DNA of 64,000 nucleotides from Gymnothorax reevesii (taxonomy: Eukaryota > Chordata > Actinopteri > Anguilliformes > Muraenidae). The DNA lies in the NCBI GenBank assembly GCA_029721435.1, contig CM056574.1, positions 70,847,501 through 70,911,500 on the forward strand. Direction: 5' to 3'. Position numbers and translations under genes: made by a program. Positions 23,320-35,613 of the stretch are shown here, in pieces (positions within the stretch are counted from its first letter, which is position 1; each line of letters starts with the position of its first letter). Below the pieces are notes generated by a model, which made no database searches, was not told where the DNA came from, and was given only the letters and a program-made list of their open reading frames with translations.

Positions 23320-26300
23320 GTTGCTAGGCGGTTGCTATGGTGTTCTTTGTACTGGTGAGGGTGTTACTAAGCAGCTGCTATGGTGTTTTGGGTGGTTGCG
23401 AGGGCATTGCTACGCAGTTGCTGTGGTGTTCTGAGTGGTTGCTAGGTGGTTGCTATGGTGTTCTGGGTGGTTGCAAGGGTGTTGCTGGGCAGTTGTTATG
23501 GTGTTCTGGGTGGTTGCTAGGCAGTTGCTATGGTGTTCTGGGTGGTTGCTAGGAAGTTGATAGACGGTTGCGATGGTGTTCTGGGTGGTTGCTTGGGTGT
23601 TGTTTGTACTTGTGAGGGTGTTACTAAGCAGCTGCTATGGTGGTATGGGTGGTTGCGAGGGCATTGCTAGGCGGTTGCTATGGTGTTTTGGGTGGTTGCT
23701 AGGGCATGCTAGGCAGTTGCTATGGTGTTCTGAATGCTTAATAGGGTGTTGCTAGGTGGTTGTTATGTGTTTTAGGTAGTTGGTAGGGCGTTGCTAGGCA
23801 GTTGCCATGGTGTTCTGGGTGGCTGCTAAGGCATTGCTAGGCGGTTGCTATGGTGTAGAGGGTGGTTGCTAGGGCGTTGCTAGGCCGTTGCTATGTGTTA
23901 TGGGTGGTTGTAAGGGCGTTGCTAGGCGGTTGTTATGGTGTTCTGGGTGGTTGCTAGGGCATTGCTAGGCAGTTGTTATGATGTTCTGAGTGGTTGCTAG
24001 GGCGTTGGTTGGCAGTTGCTTTGGTGTTTTGAGTGGTTACTGGGGCATTGTTACGTGGTTGCTATGGTGTTCTGGGTGGTGGCTAGGGCATTGCTATGCA
24101 GTTGCTATGGTGCTTTGAATGGTTGCAAGAGCAATGCTAGGCGGTTGCTATGTGTTCTGGGTGGTTGCTAGGGCGTTGCTAGGCGGTTGCTATGGTGTTC
24201 TGAGTGCTTGCTAAGGCGTTGCTAGGCGGTTGTTATGTGTTTTTGGTGGATGCAAAGGCATTGCTAGGCGGTTGCTATGATATTCTTGGTTGTTGCTAGG
24301 CAGTTGTTTTGGTGATCTGGGTGGTAGCTAGGGCATTGCTAGGCAGTTGCTATTGTGTTTTGAGTGGTTACTAGGGCGTTGTTACGTGGTTGCTATGGTG
24401 TTCTGGGTGGTTACTAGGGCCTTGCTATGCAGTTGCTATGGTGTTCTGAGTGGTTGCTAGGGCCTTGCTATGCAGTTGCTATGGTGTTCTGAGTGGTTGC
24501 TAGGGCGTTGCTAGGCGGTGTCTATGTTTTCTTGGTGGTTTCTGGGGTGTTACTGGCCAGTGGCGTTGGTGTTCTGGGTGGTTGCTAGGGCGTTGCCTGG
24601 CAGTTGCTATGGTGTCCTGAGTGGTTGCTCGGGCCTTGCTGTGTAGTTGCTATGGTGTTCTGAGTGGTTGCTAGGGCCTTGCTTTGCAGTTGCTATGGTG
24701 TTCTGAGTGGTTGCTAGGGCGTTGCTAGGCACTTGCTCTGGTGTTCTGAGTGCTTGCTTGGGTGTTGTTAGGCAGTTGCTATGGTGTTTTGAGTGGTTAC
24801 TCGGGCGTTGTAACGTGGTTGCTATGGTGTTCTGGGTGGTTGCGAGGGCATTGCTAGGTGGTTGCTATGGTGTTCTGGGTGGTTTCTAAGGTGTTGCTAG
24901 ACGGTTGCTATGGTGTTCAGGGTGGTTTCTACGGCATTGCTAGGCGGTTGGTGTGGTGTTCGGGGAGGTTGGAAGGGCGTTGCTCGGGGGTTGCTTTTGT
25001 GTTCTGGGTGGTTGTTATGGCGTTGCTAGGCAGTTGCTATGGTGTTCTAGGTGGTAGCTAAGTCGTTAGTTGGCAGTTGCTATTGTGTTCTGAGTGCTTG
25101 CTCGGGCGTTGCTAGGCGGTTACTATTGTATTCTGGGTTGTTACTATGGCGTAGCCAGGCAGTTGCTATGCTGTTCTGGGTGGTTGCTAAGGCGTTGCTA
25201 GGTGGTTTCTATGGTGTTCTGGATGGTTGCTTGGGCGTTGCTATGCGGTTGCTATGGTGTTCTGGGTGGTTGCTAGGGCATTGCTAGGCAGTTGCTATGG
25301 TGTTCTGGGTGGTTTGTAGGGCGTTGCTAGGCAGTTGCTATGGTGTTTTGAGTGCTTACTAGGGCGTTGTTACGTGGTTGCTATGGTGTTCTGGGTGGTT
25401 GCTAGGGCTTTGCATGGCAGTGGCTTTGGTGTTCTGGGTAGTTACCAGGCAGTTGCAATGGTGTTCTGGGTGGTTGCTACGCAGTAACTATGTGTTCTGG
25501 GTGGTTACTAGGGCATTGCTAGGCAGTTGCTATGGTGTTTTGAGTGCTTACTAGGGCGTTGTTACGTGGTTGCTATGGTGTTCTGGGTGGTTGCTAGGGC
25601 GTTGCATGGCAGTGGCTTTGGTGTTGTGGGTGGTTGCCAGGCAGTTGCAATGGTGTTCTGGGTGGTTGCTAGGGCGTTGCCAGGCCGTTTCTATGGTGTT
25701 CTGGGTGGTTGCTAGGGCGTTGCTATGCGGTTGCAATGCTGTTCTGGGTGGTTGCTATGGCGTTGCTAGGCAGTTGCTATGGTGTTCTGGGTGGTTGCTA
25801 GGGCGTTGCTTGGCAGTTTCTATGGTGTTCTGGGTGGTTGCTAAGGCGTTGCTAGGTGGTTTCTATGGTGTTCTGGATGGTTGCTAGGGCGTTGCTATGC
25901 GGTTGCTATGGTGTTCTGGGTGGTTGCTAGGGCATTGCTAGGCAGTTGCTATGGTGTTCTGAGTGGCTGCTGGGGCGTTGCTAGGCAGTTGCTATGGTGT
26001 TTTGGGTGGTTGCTAGGGCGTTGCATTGCAGTTGCTATGGTGTTCTGGTGTGTTGCTAGGCAGTTGCTATGGTGTTCTGGGTGGTTGCTAGGGCATTGCT
26101 AGGTAGTTTCTATGGTGTTCTGGGTGGTTGTTAAGGCGTTGCTAGGTGGTTGTTATGGTGTTCTGGGTGGATGCTAGGGCGTTGCATTGCAGTTTTTATG
26201 GTGTTCTGGGTGGTTGCTAGGCAGTTGCTATGGTGTTCTGGGTGGATGCTAGGGCGTTGCTAGGCAGTTTCTATAGTGTTCTGGGTGGTTGCTAAGGCGT

Positions 26301-26711
26301 TGCTAGGTGGTTTTTATGGTGTTCTGGATGGTTGCTAGGGCGTTGCTATGCGGTTGTTATGGTGTTCTGGGTGGTTGCTCGGGCATTGCTAGGCAGTTGC
26401 TATGGTGTTCTGGGTGGTTTGTAGGGCGTTGCTAGGCAGTTGCTATGGTGTTCTGGGTGGTTTGTAGGGCGTTGCTAGGCAGTTGCTATGGTGTTCTGGG
26501 TGGTTTTTAGGGCTTTGCTAGGCAGTTGCTATGGTGTTCTGGGTGGTTGCTAGGGCGTTGCTAGGCGGTTGCTGTGGGCTTCTGGGTGGTTGCTAGGGCG
26601 TTGCTAGAAGGTTGCTTAAGTGTTCTGGGATGTTGCTAGGGCGTTGTTAGGCAGTTGCTATGGCGTTCTGGGTGGTTGCTATGGTGTTCCTTATGGTTAC
26701 TTGGGCATTGC
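23320..26711 (+). repeat. 43-bp minisatellite array, segment 6
   Basis: B-type array of type 2 arrangement. Its block at about 23.93-24.41 kb matches 32.59-33.07 kb and not the corresponding parts of segments 5 and 7. The 214-bp tandem pair found in type 1 arrays is absent. Confidence 0.95.
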
Positions 26712-27590
26712 TTGTCTTTGAGCGTTGGAAAAGAGTTTCTATGTGACTGTATGAGTTCAAGGCGAGAGGGTGCAGATGAGAGCGATTCTCTCATTGACTT
26801 CATTTATATCGAGGTTTCAGAGGTCCTTGTTTTGTGGGAATTGTGGGAAATCTGTGAATCGGATCGCTGAGTACAGTCAAAACACTCTTCTCACAAGCGA
26901 GCCGCACGTTTTGACTTGTAATATGTCGGGATCGGGAGAAAATTGTGGGAGAAGGAGCGAATCGTGTGATTACGGAACTACGATTTTCTCATTGACTTCC
27001 ATTATAACGAGGTTTCAGAGGTTCATGTTTTTTGGGAATTGTGGGAAATCTGTAAGTCGGATGGCTGAGAAAAGTCATAGCACACTCCTCACAAGCGAGC
27101 CGCACGTTTTGACGTTTAATGTGTGGGGATCGGCTGAAAATTGTGGGAGAAATAGCGATCCGGGCGATTACGGAAGAAATTGGAATCATAATAACTAGAT
27201 AATGTAATTCCAGGGAATTACATGTGCATTGAAAATGCAAAGGGTAGTTGCATTAGGTGGAGTTTGTAACAAATCATTCCATTATGATATTGGTAGCTAG
27301 GTTTTCAGTCGGATAATTATGGTTGTGGTGTGGACTTTTATTTTGAAACAGATGTGGACTGAGGAAACAGTTTGCGGGAGTCATAGTTGATGACAGCTGT
27401 CATATGGAAATTTTTAAAAGTGAAACTTTTTACTTTTATTTTGAGACAGGTTTAGGCAGAGGAAACAGTTGGCGGAAGCCATCGTCGATAACAATCAGGA
27501 TTTGGAATTGCTGAAGGGTTGATAAGTTGAGTAGCTGAAAAAGTTACATTATTTTATTGTAATTTGTCATAATGAGGACTGGCTGAAACT
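26712..27590 (+). repeat. macrosatellite spacer copy S6 (type B)
   Basis: 879-bp spacer sharing the GATTACGG base with S4. The array just before it lacks the short GGGCGTTCTGGGTGGTTGCTA duplication present ahead of S4, S5 and S7. The 142-codon ORF (26770-27198) is intact. Confidence 0.95.
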
Positions 27591-30500
27591 GTTGCTAGGC
27601 GGTTGCTATGGTGTTCTTTGTACTGGTGAGGGTGTTACTAAGCAGCTGCTATGGTGTTTTGGGTGGTTGCGAGGGCATTGCTACGCAGTTGCTGTGGTGT
27701 TCTGAGTGGTTGCTAGGTGGTTGCTATGGTGTTCTGGGTGGTTGCAAGGGTGTTGCTAGGCAGTTGTTATGGTGTTCTGGGTGGTTGCTAGGCAGTTGCT
27801 ATGGTGTTCTGGGTGGTTGCTAGGAAGTTGATAGACGGTTGCGATGGTGTTCTGGGTGGTTGCTTGGGTGTTGTTTGTACTTGTGAGGGTGTTACTAAGC
27901 AGCTGCTATGGTGTTATGGGTGGTTGCGAGGGCATTGCTAGGCGGTTGCTATGGTGTTTTGGGTGGTTGCTAGGGCATGCTAGGCAGTTGCTATGGTGTT
28001 CTGAATGCTTAATAGGGTGTTGCTAGGTGGTTGTTATGTGTTTTAGGTAGTTGGTAGGGCGTTGCTAGGCAGTTGCCATGGTGTTCTGGGTGGCTGCTAA
28101 GGCATTGCTAGGCGGTTGCTATGGTGTAGAGGGTGGTTGCTAGGGCGTTGCTAGGCCGTTGCTATGTGTTATGGGTGGTTGTTATGGCGTTGCTATGCGG
28201 TTGCTATGGTGTTCTGGGTGGTAACTAGGGCGTTTCTAGGTGGTTGCTATGGTGTTCTGGGTGGTTGATAGGCAGTTGCTATGTTGTTCTGGGTGGTTGC
28301 TAGGGCATGGCTAGGCAGTTGCTATGGTGTTCTGGGTGGTTACTAGGCGGTTGCTATGGTGTTCTGGTTGGTTGCTAGGGCGTTGCTAGGCGGTTGCTAT
28401 GGTGTTCTGGGTGGTTGCTAGGGCGTTGCTAGGCAGTTGCTTTGGTGTTCTGAGTGGTTGCTAGATGGTTGCTATGGTGTTCTGGGTGGTTGCAAGGGTG
28501 TTGCTAGGCAGTTGTTATGGTGTTCTGGGTGGTTGCTAGGCAGTTACTATGGTGTTCTGGGTGGTTGCTAGGAAGTTGATAGACGGTTGCGATGATGTTC
28601 TGGGTGGTTGCTTGGGTGTTCTTTCTTAGTTGCTATAGTGTTCTGGGTGGTTGCTAGGGCCTTGCTTGGCAGTTGCTATGGTGTTCTCAGTGGTTGCTAG
28701 GGCATTGCTCGGCAGTTGCTATGGTGTTTTAATTGGTTGCTAGGGCGTTGCTAGGCGGTTGCTATGTTTTCTGGGTGGTTTCTAGGGCATTACTTGGCAG
28801 TTGCTTTGGTGTTCTGGGTGGTTGCTAGGGCGTTGCCTGGCAGTTGCTATGGTGTTCTGAGTGGTTGCTCGGGCCTTGCTATGCAGTTGCTATGGTGTTC
28901 TGAGTGGTTGCTAGGGCCTTGCTATGCAGTTGCTATGGTGTTCTGAGTGGTTGCTAGGGCGTTGCTAGGCGGTTGCTATGTTTTCTGGGTGGTTTCTAGG
29001 GCATTACTTGGCAGTTGCTTTGGTGTTCTGGGTGGTTGCTAGGGCGTTGCCTGGCAGTTGCTATGGTGTTCTGAGTGGTTGCTCGGGCCTTGCTATGCAG
29101 TTGCTATGGTGTTCTGAGTGGTTGCTAGGGCCTTGCTATGCAGTTGCTATGGTGTTCTGAGTGGTTGCTAGGGCGTTGCTAGGCACTTGCTCTGGTGTTC
29201 TGAGTGCTTGCTTGGGTGTTGTTAGGCAGTTGCTATGGTGTTTTGAGTGGTTACTCGGGCGTTGTAACGTGGTTGCTATGGTGTTCTGGGTGGTTGCGAG
29301 GGCATTGCTAGGTGGGTGCTATGGTGTTCTGGGTGGTTTCTAAGGTGTTGCTAGACGGTTGCTATGGTGTTCAGGGTGGTTTCTACGGCATTGCTAGGCG
29401 GTTGGTGTGGTGTTCGGGGAGGTTGCAAGGGCGTTGCTCGGCGGTTGCTTTTGTGTTCTGGGTGGTAGCTAAGTCGTTAGTTGGCAGTTGCTATTGTGTT
29501 CTGAGTGCTTGCTCGGGCGTTGCTAGGCGGTTACTATTGTATTCTGGGTTGTTACTATGGCGTAGCCAGGCAGTTGCTATGCTGTTCTGGGTGCTTGCTA
29601 AGGCGTGGCTAGCTGGTTTCTATGGTGTTCTGGATGGTTGCTTGGGCGTTGCTATGCGGTTGCTATGGTGTTCTGGGTGGTTGCTAGGGCATTGCTAGGC
29701 AGTTGCTATGGTGTTCTGGGTGGTTTGTAGGGCGTTGCTAGGCAGTTGCTATGGTGTTTTGAGTGCTTAGTGGGGGGTTGTTACGTGGTTGCTATGGTGT
29801 TCTGGGTGGTTGCTAGGGCTTTGCATGGCAGTGGCTTTGGTGTTCTGGGTAGTTACCAGGCAGTTGCAATGGTGTTCAGGGTGGTTGCTACGCAGTAACT
29901 ATGTGTTCTGGGTGGTTACTAGGGCATTGCTAGGCAGTTGCTATGGTGTTTTGAGTGCTTACTAGGGCGTTGTTACGTGGTTGCTATGGTGTTCTGGGTG
30001 GTTGCTAGGGCGTTGCATGGCAGTGGCTTTGGTGTTGTGGGTGGTTGCCAGGCAGTTGCAATGGTGTTCTGGGTGGTTGCTAGGGCGTTGCCAGGCCGTT
30101 TCTATGGTGTTCTGGGTGGTTGCTAGGGCGTTGCTATGCGGTTGCAATGCTGTTCTGGGTGGTTGCTATGGCGTTGCTAGGCAGTTGCTATGGTGTTCTG
30201 GGTGGTTGCTAGGGCGTTGCTTGGCAGTTTCTATGGTGTTCTGGGTGGTTGCTAAGGCGTTGCTAGGTGGTTTCTATGGTGTTCTGGATGGTTGCTAGGG
30301 CGTTGCTATGCGGTTGCTATGGTGTTCTGGGTGGTTGCTAGGGCATTGTTAGGCAGTTGCTATGGTGTTCTGAGTGGCTGCTGGGGCGTTGCTAGGCAGT
30401 TGCTATGGTGTTTTGGGTGGTTGCTAGGGCGTTGCATTGCAGTTGCTATGGTGTTCTGGTTTGTTGCTAGGCAGTTGCTATGGTGGTCTGGATGGTTGCT

Positions 30501-31100
30501 AGGGTATTGCTAGGTAGTTTCTATGGTGTTCTGGGTGGTTGCTAAGGCGTTGCTAGGTGGTTGCTATGGTGTTCTGGGTGGATGCTAGGGGGTTGCATTG
30601 CAGTTTTTATGGTGTTCTGGGTGGTTGCTAGGCAGTTGCTATGGTGTTCTGGGTGGTTGCTAGGGCGTTGCTAGGCAGTTTCTATTGTGTTCTGGGTGGT
30701 TGCTAAGGCGTTGCTAGGTGGTTTTTATGGTGTTCTGGATGGTTGCTAGGGCGTTGCTATGCGGTTGTTATGGTGTTCTGGGTGGTTGCTCGGGCATTGC
30801 TAGGCAGTTGCTATGGTGTTCTGGGTGGTTTGTAGGGCGTTGCTAGGCAGTTGCTATGGTGTTCTGGGTGGTTTTTAGGGCTTTGCTAGGCAGTTGCTAT
30901 GGTGTTCTGGGTGGTTGCTAGGGCGTTGCTAGGCGGTTGCTGTGGGCTTCTGGGTGGTTGCTAGGGCGTTGCTAGAAGGTTGCTTAAGTGTTCTGGGATG
31001 TTGCTAGGGCGTTGTTAGGCAGTTGCTATGGCGTTCTGGGTGGTTGCTAGGGCGTTCTGGGTGGTTGCTATGGTGTTCCTTATGGTTACTTGGGCATTGC
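27591..31100 (+). repeat. 43-bp minisatellite array, segment 7
   Basis: Type 1 array like segment 5, again with the 214-bp tandem pair (28764 and 28978) and the GTAACTAGGGCGTTTCTAGG monomer near 28230. A deletion of about 50 bp, removing roughly one monomer, is seen around 29460 relative to segments 4, 5 and 6. Confidence 0.95.
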
Positions 31101-31979
31101 TTGTCTTTGAGCGTTGGAAAAGAGTTTCTATGTGACTGTATGAGTTCAAGGCGAGAGGGTGCAGATGAGAGCGATTCTCTCATTGACTTCATTTATATCG
31201 AGGTTTCAGAGGTCCTTGTTTTGTGGGAATTGTGGGAAATCTGTGAATCGGATCGCTGAGTACAGTCAAAACACTCTTCTCACAAGCGAGCCGCACGTTT
31301 TGACTTGTAATATGTCGGGATCGGGAGAAAATTGTGGGAGAAGGAGCGAATCGTGTGATTACGGAACTACGATTTTCTCATTGACTTCCATTATAACGAG
31401 GTTTCAGAGGTTCATGTTTTTTGGGAATTGTGGGAAATCTGTAAGTCGGATGGCTGAGAAAAGTCATAGCACACTCCTCACAAGCGAGCCGCACGTTTTG
31501 ACGTTTAATGTGTGGGGATCGGCTGAAAATTGTGGGAGAAATAGCGATCCGGGCGATTATGGAAGAAATTGGAATCATAATAACTAGATAATGTAATTCC
31601 AGGGAATTACATGTGCATTGAAAATGCAAAGGGTAGTTGCATTAGGTGGAGTTTGTAACAAATCATTCCATTATGATATTGGTAGCTAGGTTTTCAGTCG
31701 GATAATTATGGTTGTGGTGTGGACTTTTATTTTGAAACAGATGTGGACTGAGGAAACAGTTTGCGGGAGTCATAGTTGATGACAGCTGTCATATGGAAAT
31801 TTTTAAAAGTGAAACTTTTTACTTTTATTTTGAGACAGGTTTAGGCAGAGGAAACAGTTGGCGGAAGCCATCGTCGATAACAATCAGGATTTGGAATTGC
31901 TGAAGGGTTGATAAGTTGAGTAGCTGAAAAAGTTACATTATTTTATTGTAATTTGTCATAATGAGGACTGGCTGAAACT
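31101..31979 (+). repeat. macrosatellite spacer copy S7 (type B)
   Basis: 879-bp spacer sharing the GATTATGG base with S5. The 142-codon ORF (31159-31587) appears identical to the other B copies. Confidence 0.95.
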
Positions 31980-34717
31980 GTTGCTAGGCGGTTGCTATGG
32001 TGTTCTTTGTACTGGTGAGGGTGTTACTAAGCAGCTGCTATGGTGTTTTGGGTGGTTGCGAGGGCATTGCTACGCAGTTGCTGTGGTGTTCTGAGTGGTT
32101 GCTAGGTGGTTGCTATGGTGTTCTGGGTGGTTGCAAGGGTGTTGCTAGGCAGTTGTTATGGTGTTCTGGGTGGTTGCTAGGCAGTTGCTATGGTGTTCTG
32201 GGTGGTTGCTAGGAAGTTGATAGACGGTTGCGATGGTGTTCTGGGTGGTTGCTTGGGTGTTGTTTGTACTTGTGAGGGTGTTACTAAGCAGCTGCTATGG
32301 TGTTATGGGTGGTTGCGAGGGCATTGCTAGGCGGTTGCTATGGTGTTTTGGGTGGTTGCTAGGGCATGCTAGGCAGTTGCTATGGTGTTCTGAATGCTTA
32401 ATAGGGTGTTGCTAGGTGGTTGTTATGTGTTTTAGGTAGTTGGTAGGGCGTTGCTAGGCAGTTGCCATGGTGTTCTGGGTGGCTGCTAAGGCATTGCTAG
32501 GCGGTTGCTATGGTGTAGAGGGTGGTTGCTAGGGCGTTGCTAGGCCGTTGCTATGTGTTATGGGTGGTTGTTAGGGCGTTGCTAGGCGGTTGTTATGGCG
32601 TTCTGGGTGGTTGCTAGGGCATTGCTAGGCAGTTGTTATGATGTTCTGAGTGGTTGCTAGGGCGTTGGTTGGCAGTTGCTTTGGTGTTTTGAGTGGTTAC
32701 TGGGGCATTGTTACGTGGTTGCTATGGTGTTCTGGGTGGTGGCTAGGGCATTGCTATGCAGTTGCTATGGTGCTTTGAATGGTTGCAAGAGCAATGCTAG
32801 GCGGTTGCTATGTGTTCTGGGTGGTTGCTAGGGCGTTGCTAGGCGGTTGCTATGGTGTTCTGAGTGCTTGCTAAGGCGTTGCTAGGCGGTTGTTATGTGT
32901 TTTTGGTGGATGCAAAGGCATTGCTAGGCGGTTGCTATGATATTCTTGGTTGTTGCTAGGCAGTTGTTTTGGTGATCTGGGTGGTAGCTAGGGCATTGCT
33001 AGGCAGTTGCTATTGTGTTTTGAGTGGTTACTAGGGCGTTGTTACGTGGTTGCTATGGTGTTCTGGGTGGTTACTAGGGCATTACAAGGCAGTTGCTATG
33101 GTGTTCTGGGTGGTTGCTTGGCTGTACTAGGCAGTTGCTATGGTGTTCTGAGTGGTTGCAAAGGTGTTGATAGGCGGTTGCTATGGTGTTCTGGCTGGTT
33201 GCTAGGGCATTGCTAGGCGGTTGGTGTGGTATTCTGGATGGTTGCTGGGACGTTGCTAGGCGGTTGCTATGGTGTTCTGGGTGGTTGCTAAGGCGTTGCT
33301 AGGCGGTTGCTATGGTGTTCTGGGTGGTTGCTAGGGCATTGCTAGGTTGTTGCTATGGTGTTCTGGGTGGTTGCAAGGGTGTTGCTAGGCAGTTGATCTT
33401 ATGTTCTGAGTGGTTGCGAGGGCATTCGTAGGCAGTTGCAATGGTGTTTTGAGTGGTTAGTTGGGCGTTGTTACGTGGTTGCTATGGTGTTTTGGGTGGT
33501 TGCTAGGGGATTGCTAAGCAGTTGCTATGGTGTTCTGAGTGGTTGCTATGGCATAGCTAGGTGGTTGCTATGGTGTTCTGGTTGGTTGCTAGGGCACTGT
33601 TAAGCAGTTGCTATGCTGTTCTCTGTGGTTGCTACGTTGTTGCCAGGCGGTTGCTCTGGTGTTCTGGATGGTTGCTAGGGCATTGCTCGGCAGTTGCTAT
33701 GGTGTTCTGGGTGGTTGCTAGGGCATTGCTATGGTGTTCTGGGTGGTTGCTAAGGCCTTGCTAGGCAGATGCAATGGTGTTCTGGGTGGTTGCTAGGGTG
33801 TTGCTCGGCAGTTGCTATGGCGTTCTGGGTGGTTTTTAGGGCTTTGCTCGTCAGTTGCTATGGTGTTCTGGGTGGTTAATAGTGCATTACTAGGCAGTTG
33901 CTATGTTGTTCTGGGTGGTTGCTAGGGCATTGCTAGGCGGTTGCTATGGTGTTCTGGGTGGTTGCTAGGGCATTGCTAGGTTGTTGCTATGGTGTTCTGG
34001 GTGGTTGCAAGGGTGTTGCTAGGCAGTTGATCTTATGTTCTGAGTGGTTGCGAGGGCATTGGTAGGCAGTTGCAATGGTGTTTTGAGTGGTTAGTTGGGC
34101 GTTGTTACGTGGTTGCTATGGTGTTTTGGGTGGTTGCTAGGGGATTGCTAAGCAGTTGCTATGGTGTTCTGAGTGGTTGCTATGGCATAGCTAGGTGGTT
34201 GCTATGGTGTTCTGGTTGGTTGCTAGGGCACTGTTAAGCAGTTGCTATGGTGTTCTCTGTGGTTGCTACGTTGTTGCCAGGCGGTTGCTATGGTGTTCTG
34301 GGTGGTTGCTAGGGCATTGCTAGGCAGTTGCTATGGTGTTCTGGGTGGTTGCTAGGGCATTGCTATGGTGTTCTGGGTGGTTGCTAAGGCCTTGCTAGGC
34401 AGTTGCAATGGTGTTCTGGGTGGTTGCTAGGGTGTTGCTCGGCAGTTGCTATGGCGTTCTGGGTGGTTTTTAGGGCTTTGCTAGTCAGTTGCTATGGTGT
34501 TCTGGGTGGTTAATAGTGCATTACTAGGCAGTTGCTATGGTGTTCTGGGTGGTTGCTAGGGCATTGCTAGGTGGTTGCTATGAGCTTCTGGGTGGTTGCT
34601 AGGGCGTTGCTAGAAGGTTGCTGTAGTGTTCTGGGTGGTTGCTAGGGCGTTGTTAGGCAGTTGTTATGGTGTTCTGGGTGGTTGCTATGGTGTTCCTTAA
34701 GGTTGCTTGGGCATTGC
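31980..34717 (+). repeat. 43-bp minisatellite array, segment 8
   Basis: It begins like segment 6 (type 2) up to about 33077 and then departs. A 634-bp tandem duplication follows (GCTAGGTTGTTGC at 33341 and 33975, and GATCTTATGTTCTGAG at 33395 and 34029). The exit into the spacer resembles the A arrays. Confidence 0.95.
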
Positions 34718-35613
34718 TTGTCTTTGAGAGTTGGAAAAGAGTTTCTATGTGAGTCTACAAGTTCAAGGCGAGAGGTTGAAGATGAAAGCGATTTTCTCAT
34801 TGACTTCCATTATATCAAGGTTTCAGAGGTCCATGTTTTTTGGGAATTGTGGGAAATCTGTAAATCGTAAAGTAAAGTCAAAGCACTCTCCTCACAAGCG
34901 AGCCACACGTTTTGACGTGTAAAATGTGGGGATCGGGTGAAAATTGTTGGAGAAGTAGCGAACCGTGCGATTACGGAAGAATGATTTTCTCATGGACTTC
35001 CATTATAACGAGGTTTCAGAGGTCCATGTTTTTTGGGAATTGTGGGAAATCTGTAAGTCGGATTGCTGAGTAAAGTCATAGCACACTCCCCATAAGCGAG
35101 CCGCACGTTTTGACGTTTAATGTGTGGGGATGGGTTGAAAATTGTGGGAGAAATAGTGAACCGTGCGATTACGGAAGAAATTGGAATAATAATAACTAGA
35201 TAATGTAATTCCAGGGAATTACGTGTGCATTGAAAATGCAAAGTGAAGTTGCATAAGGTGGAGTTTGTTACAAATCATTGCATTATGATATTGGTCGCTA
35301 GGTTTTTAGTAGGATAATTATGGTAGTGGTGAGGACTTTTATTTTGAAACAGATGTGGACTGAGGAAACAGTTCGCGGGAGTCATAGTTGATGACAGCTG
35401 TCATATGGAAATTTTTAATAGTGAAATTTTTTAATCATGAAAAATTGTAGTAAGGACTTTTATTTTGAGACAAGTTTAGGCAGAGGACACAGTTGGCGGA
35501 AGTCATAGTCGAGAACAATCAGGAGTTGGAATTGCTGAACGGTTGAGAAGTTGAGTAGCTTAAAAAGTTACATTATTTTATGTAATTTGTCATAATGAGG
35601 ACTGGCTGAAACT
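34718..35613 (+). repeat. macrosatellite spacer copy S8 (intermediate, A-like)
   Basis: 896-bp spacer closer to type A: it retains the AATTTTTTAATCATG segment missing from type B. It has private changes, including loss of GGATCGC near 34868 so that the text reads AAATCGTAAAGTAAAG. The 142-codon B frame is not intact. It may represent an older, unhomogenised copy near the array edge. Confidence 0.93.

Larger units (their letters stand above)
18888..27590 (+). repeat. dimeric super-unit of about 8.7 kb (S5 and S6 units)
   Basis: Two B units of different internal structure lie side by side: 18888-23319 (4432 bp, type 1 array, spacer with GATTATGG) and 23320-27590 (4271 bp, type 2 array, spacer with GATTACGG). 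The same order of array type and spacer base starts again at 27591, so the repeating entity here is the dimer. This is inferred from shared variants read by eye. Confidence 0.75.

Noticed and set aside
1057..34870. Many + strand ORFs of 60-128 codons rich in Trp, Cys, Val, Leu and Gly, and antisense ORFs rich in Asn, His, Pro
   Set aside because: They are translations of the 43-bp monomer, whose length is not a multiple of three, so all frames cycle. No start context, domains or splice signals are present. They recur only because the repeat does.
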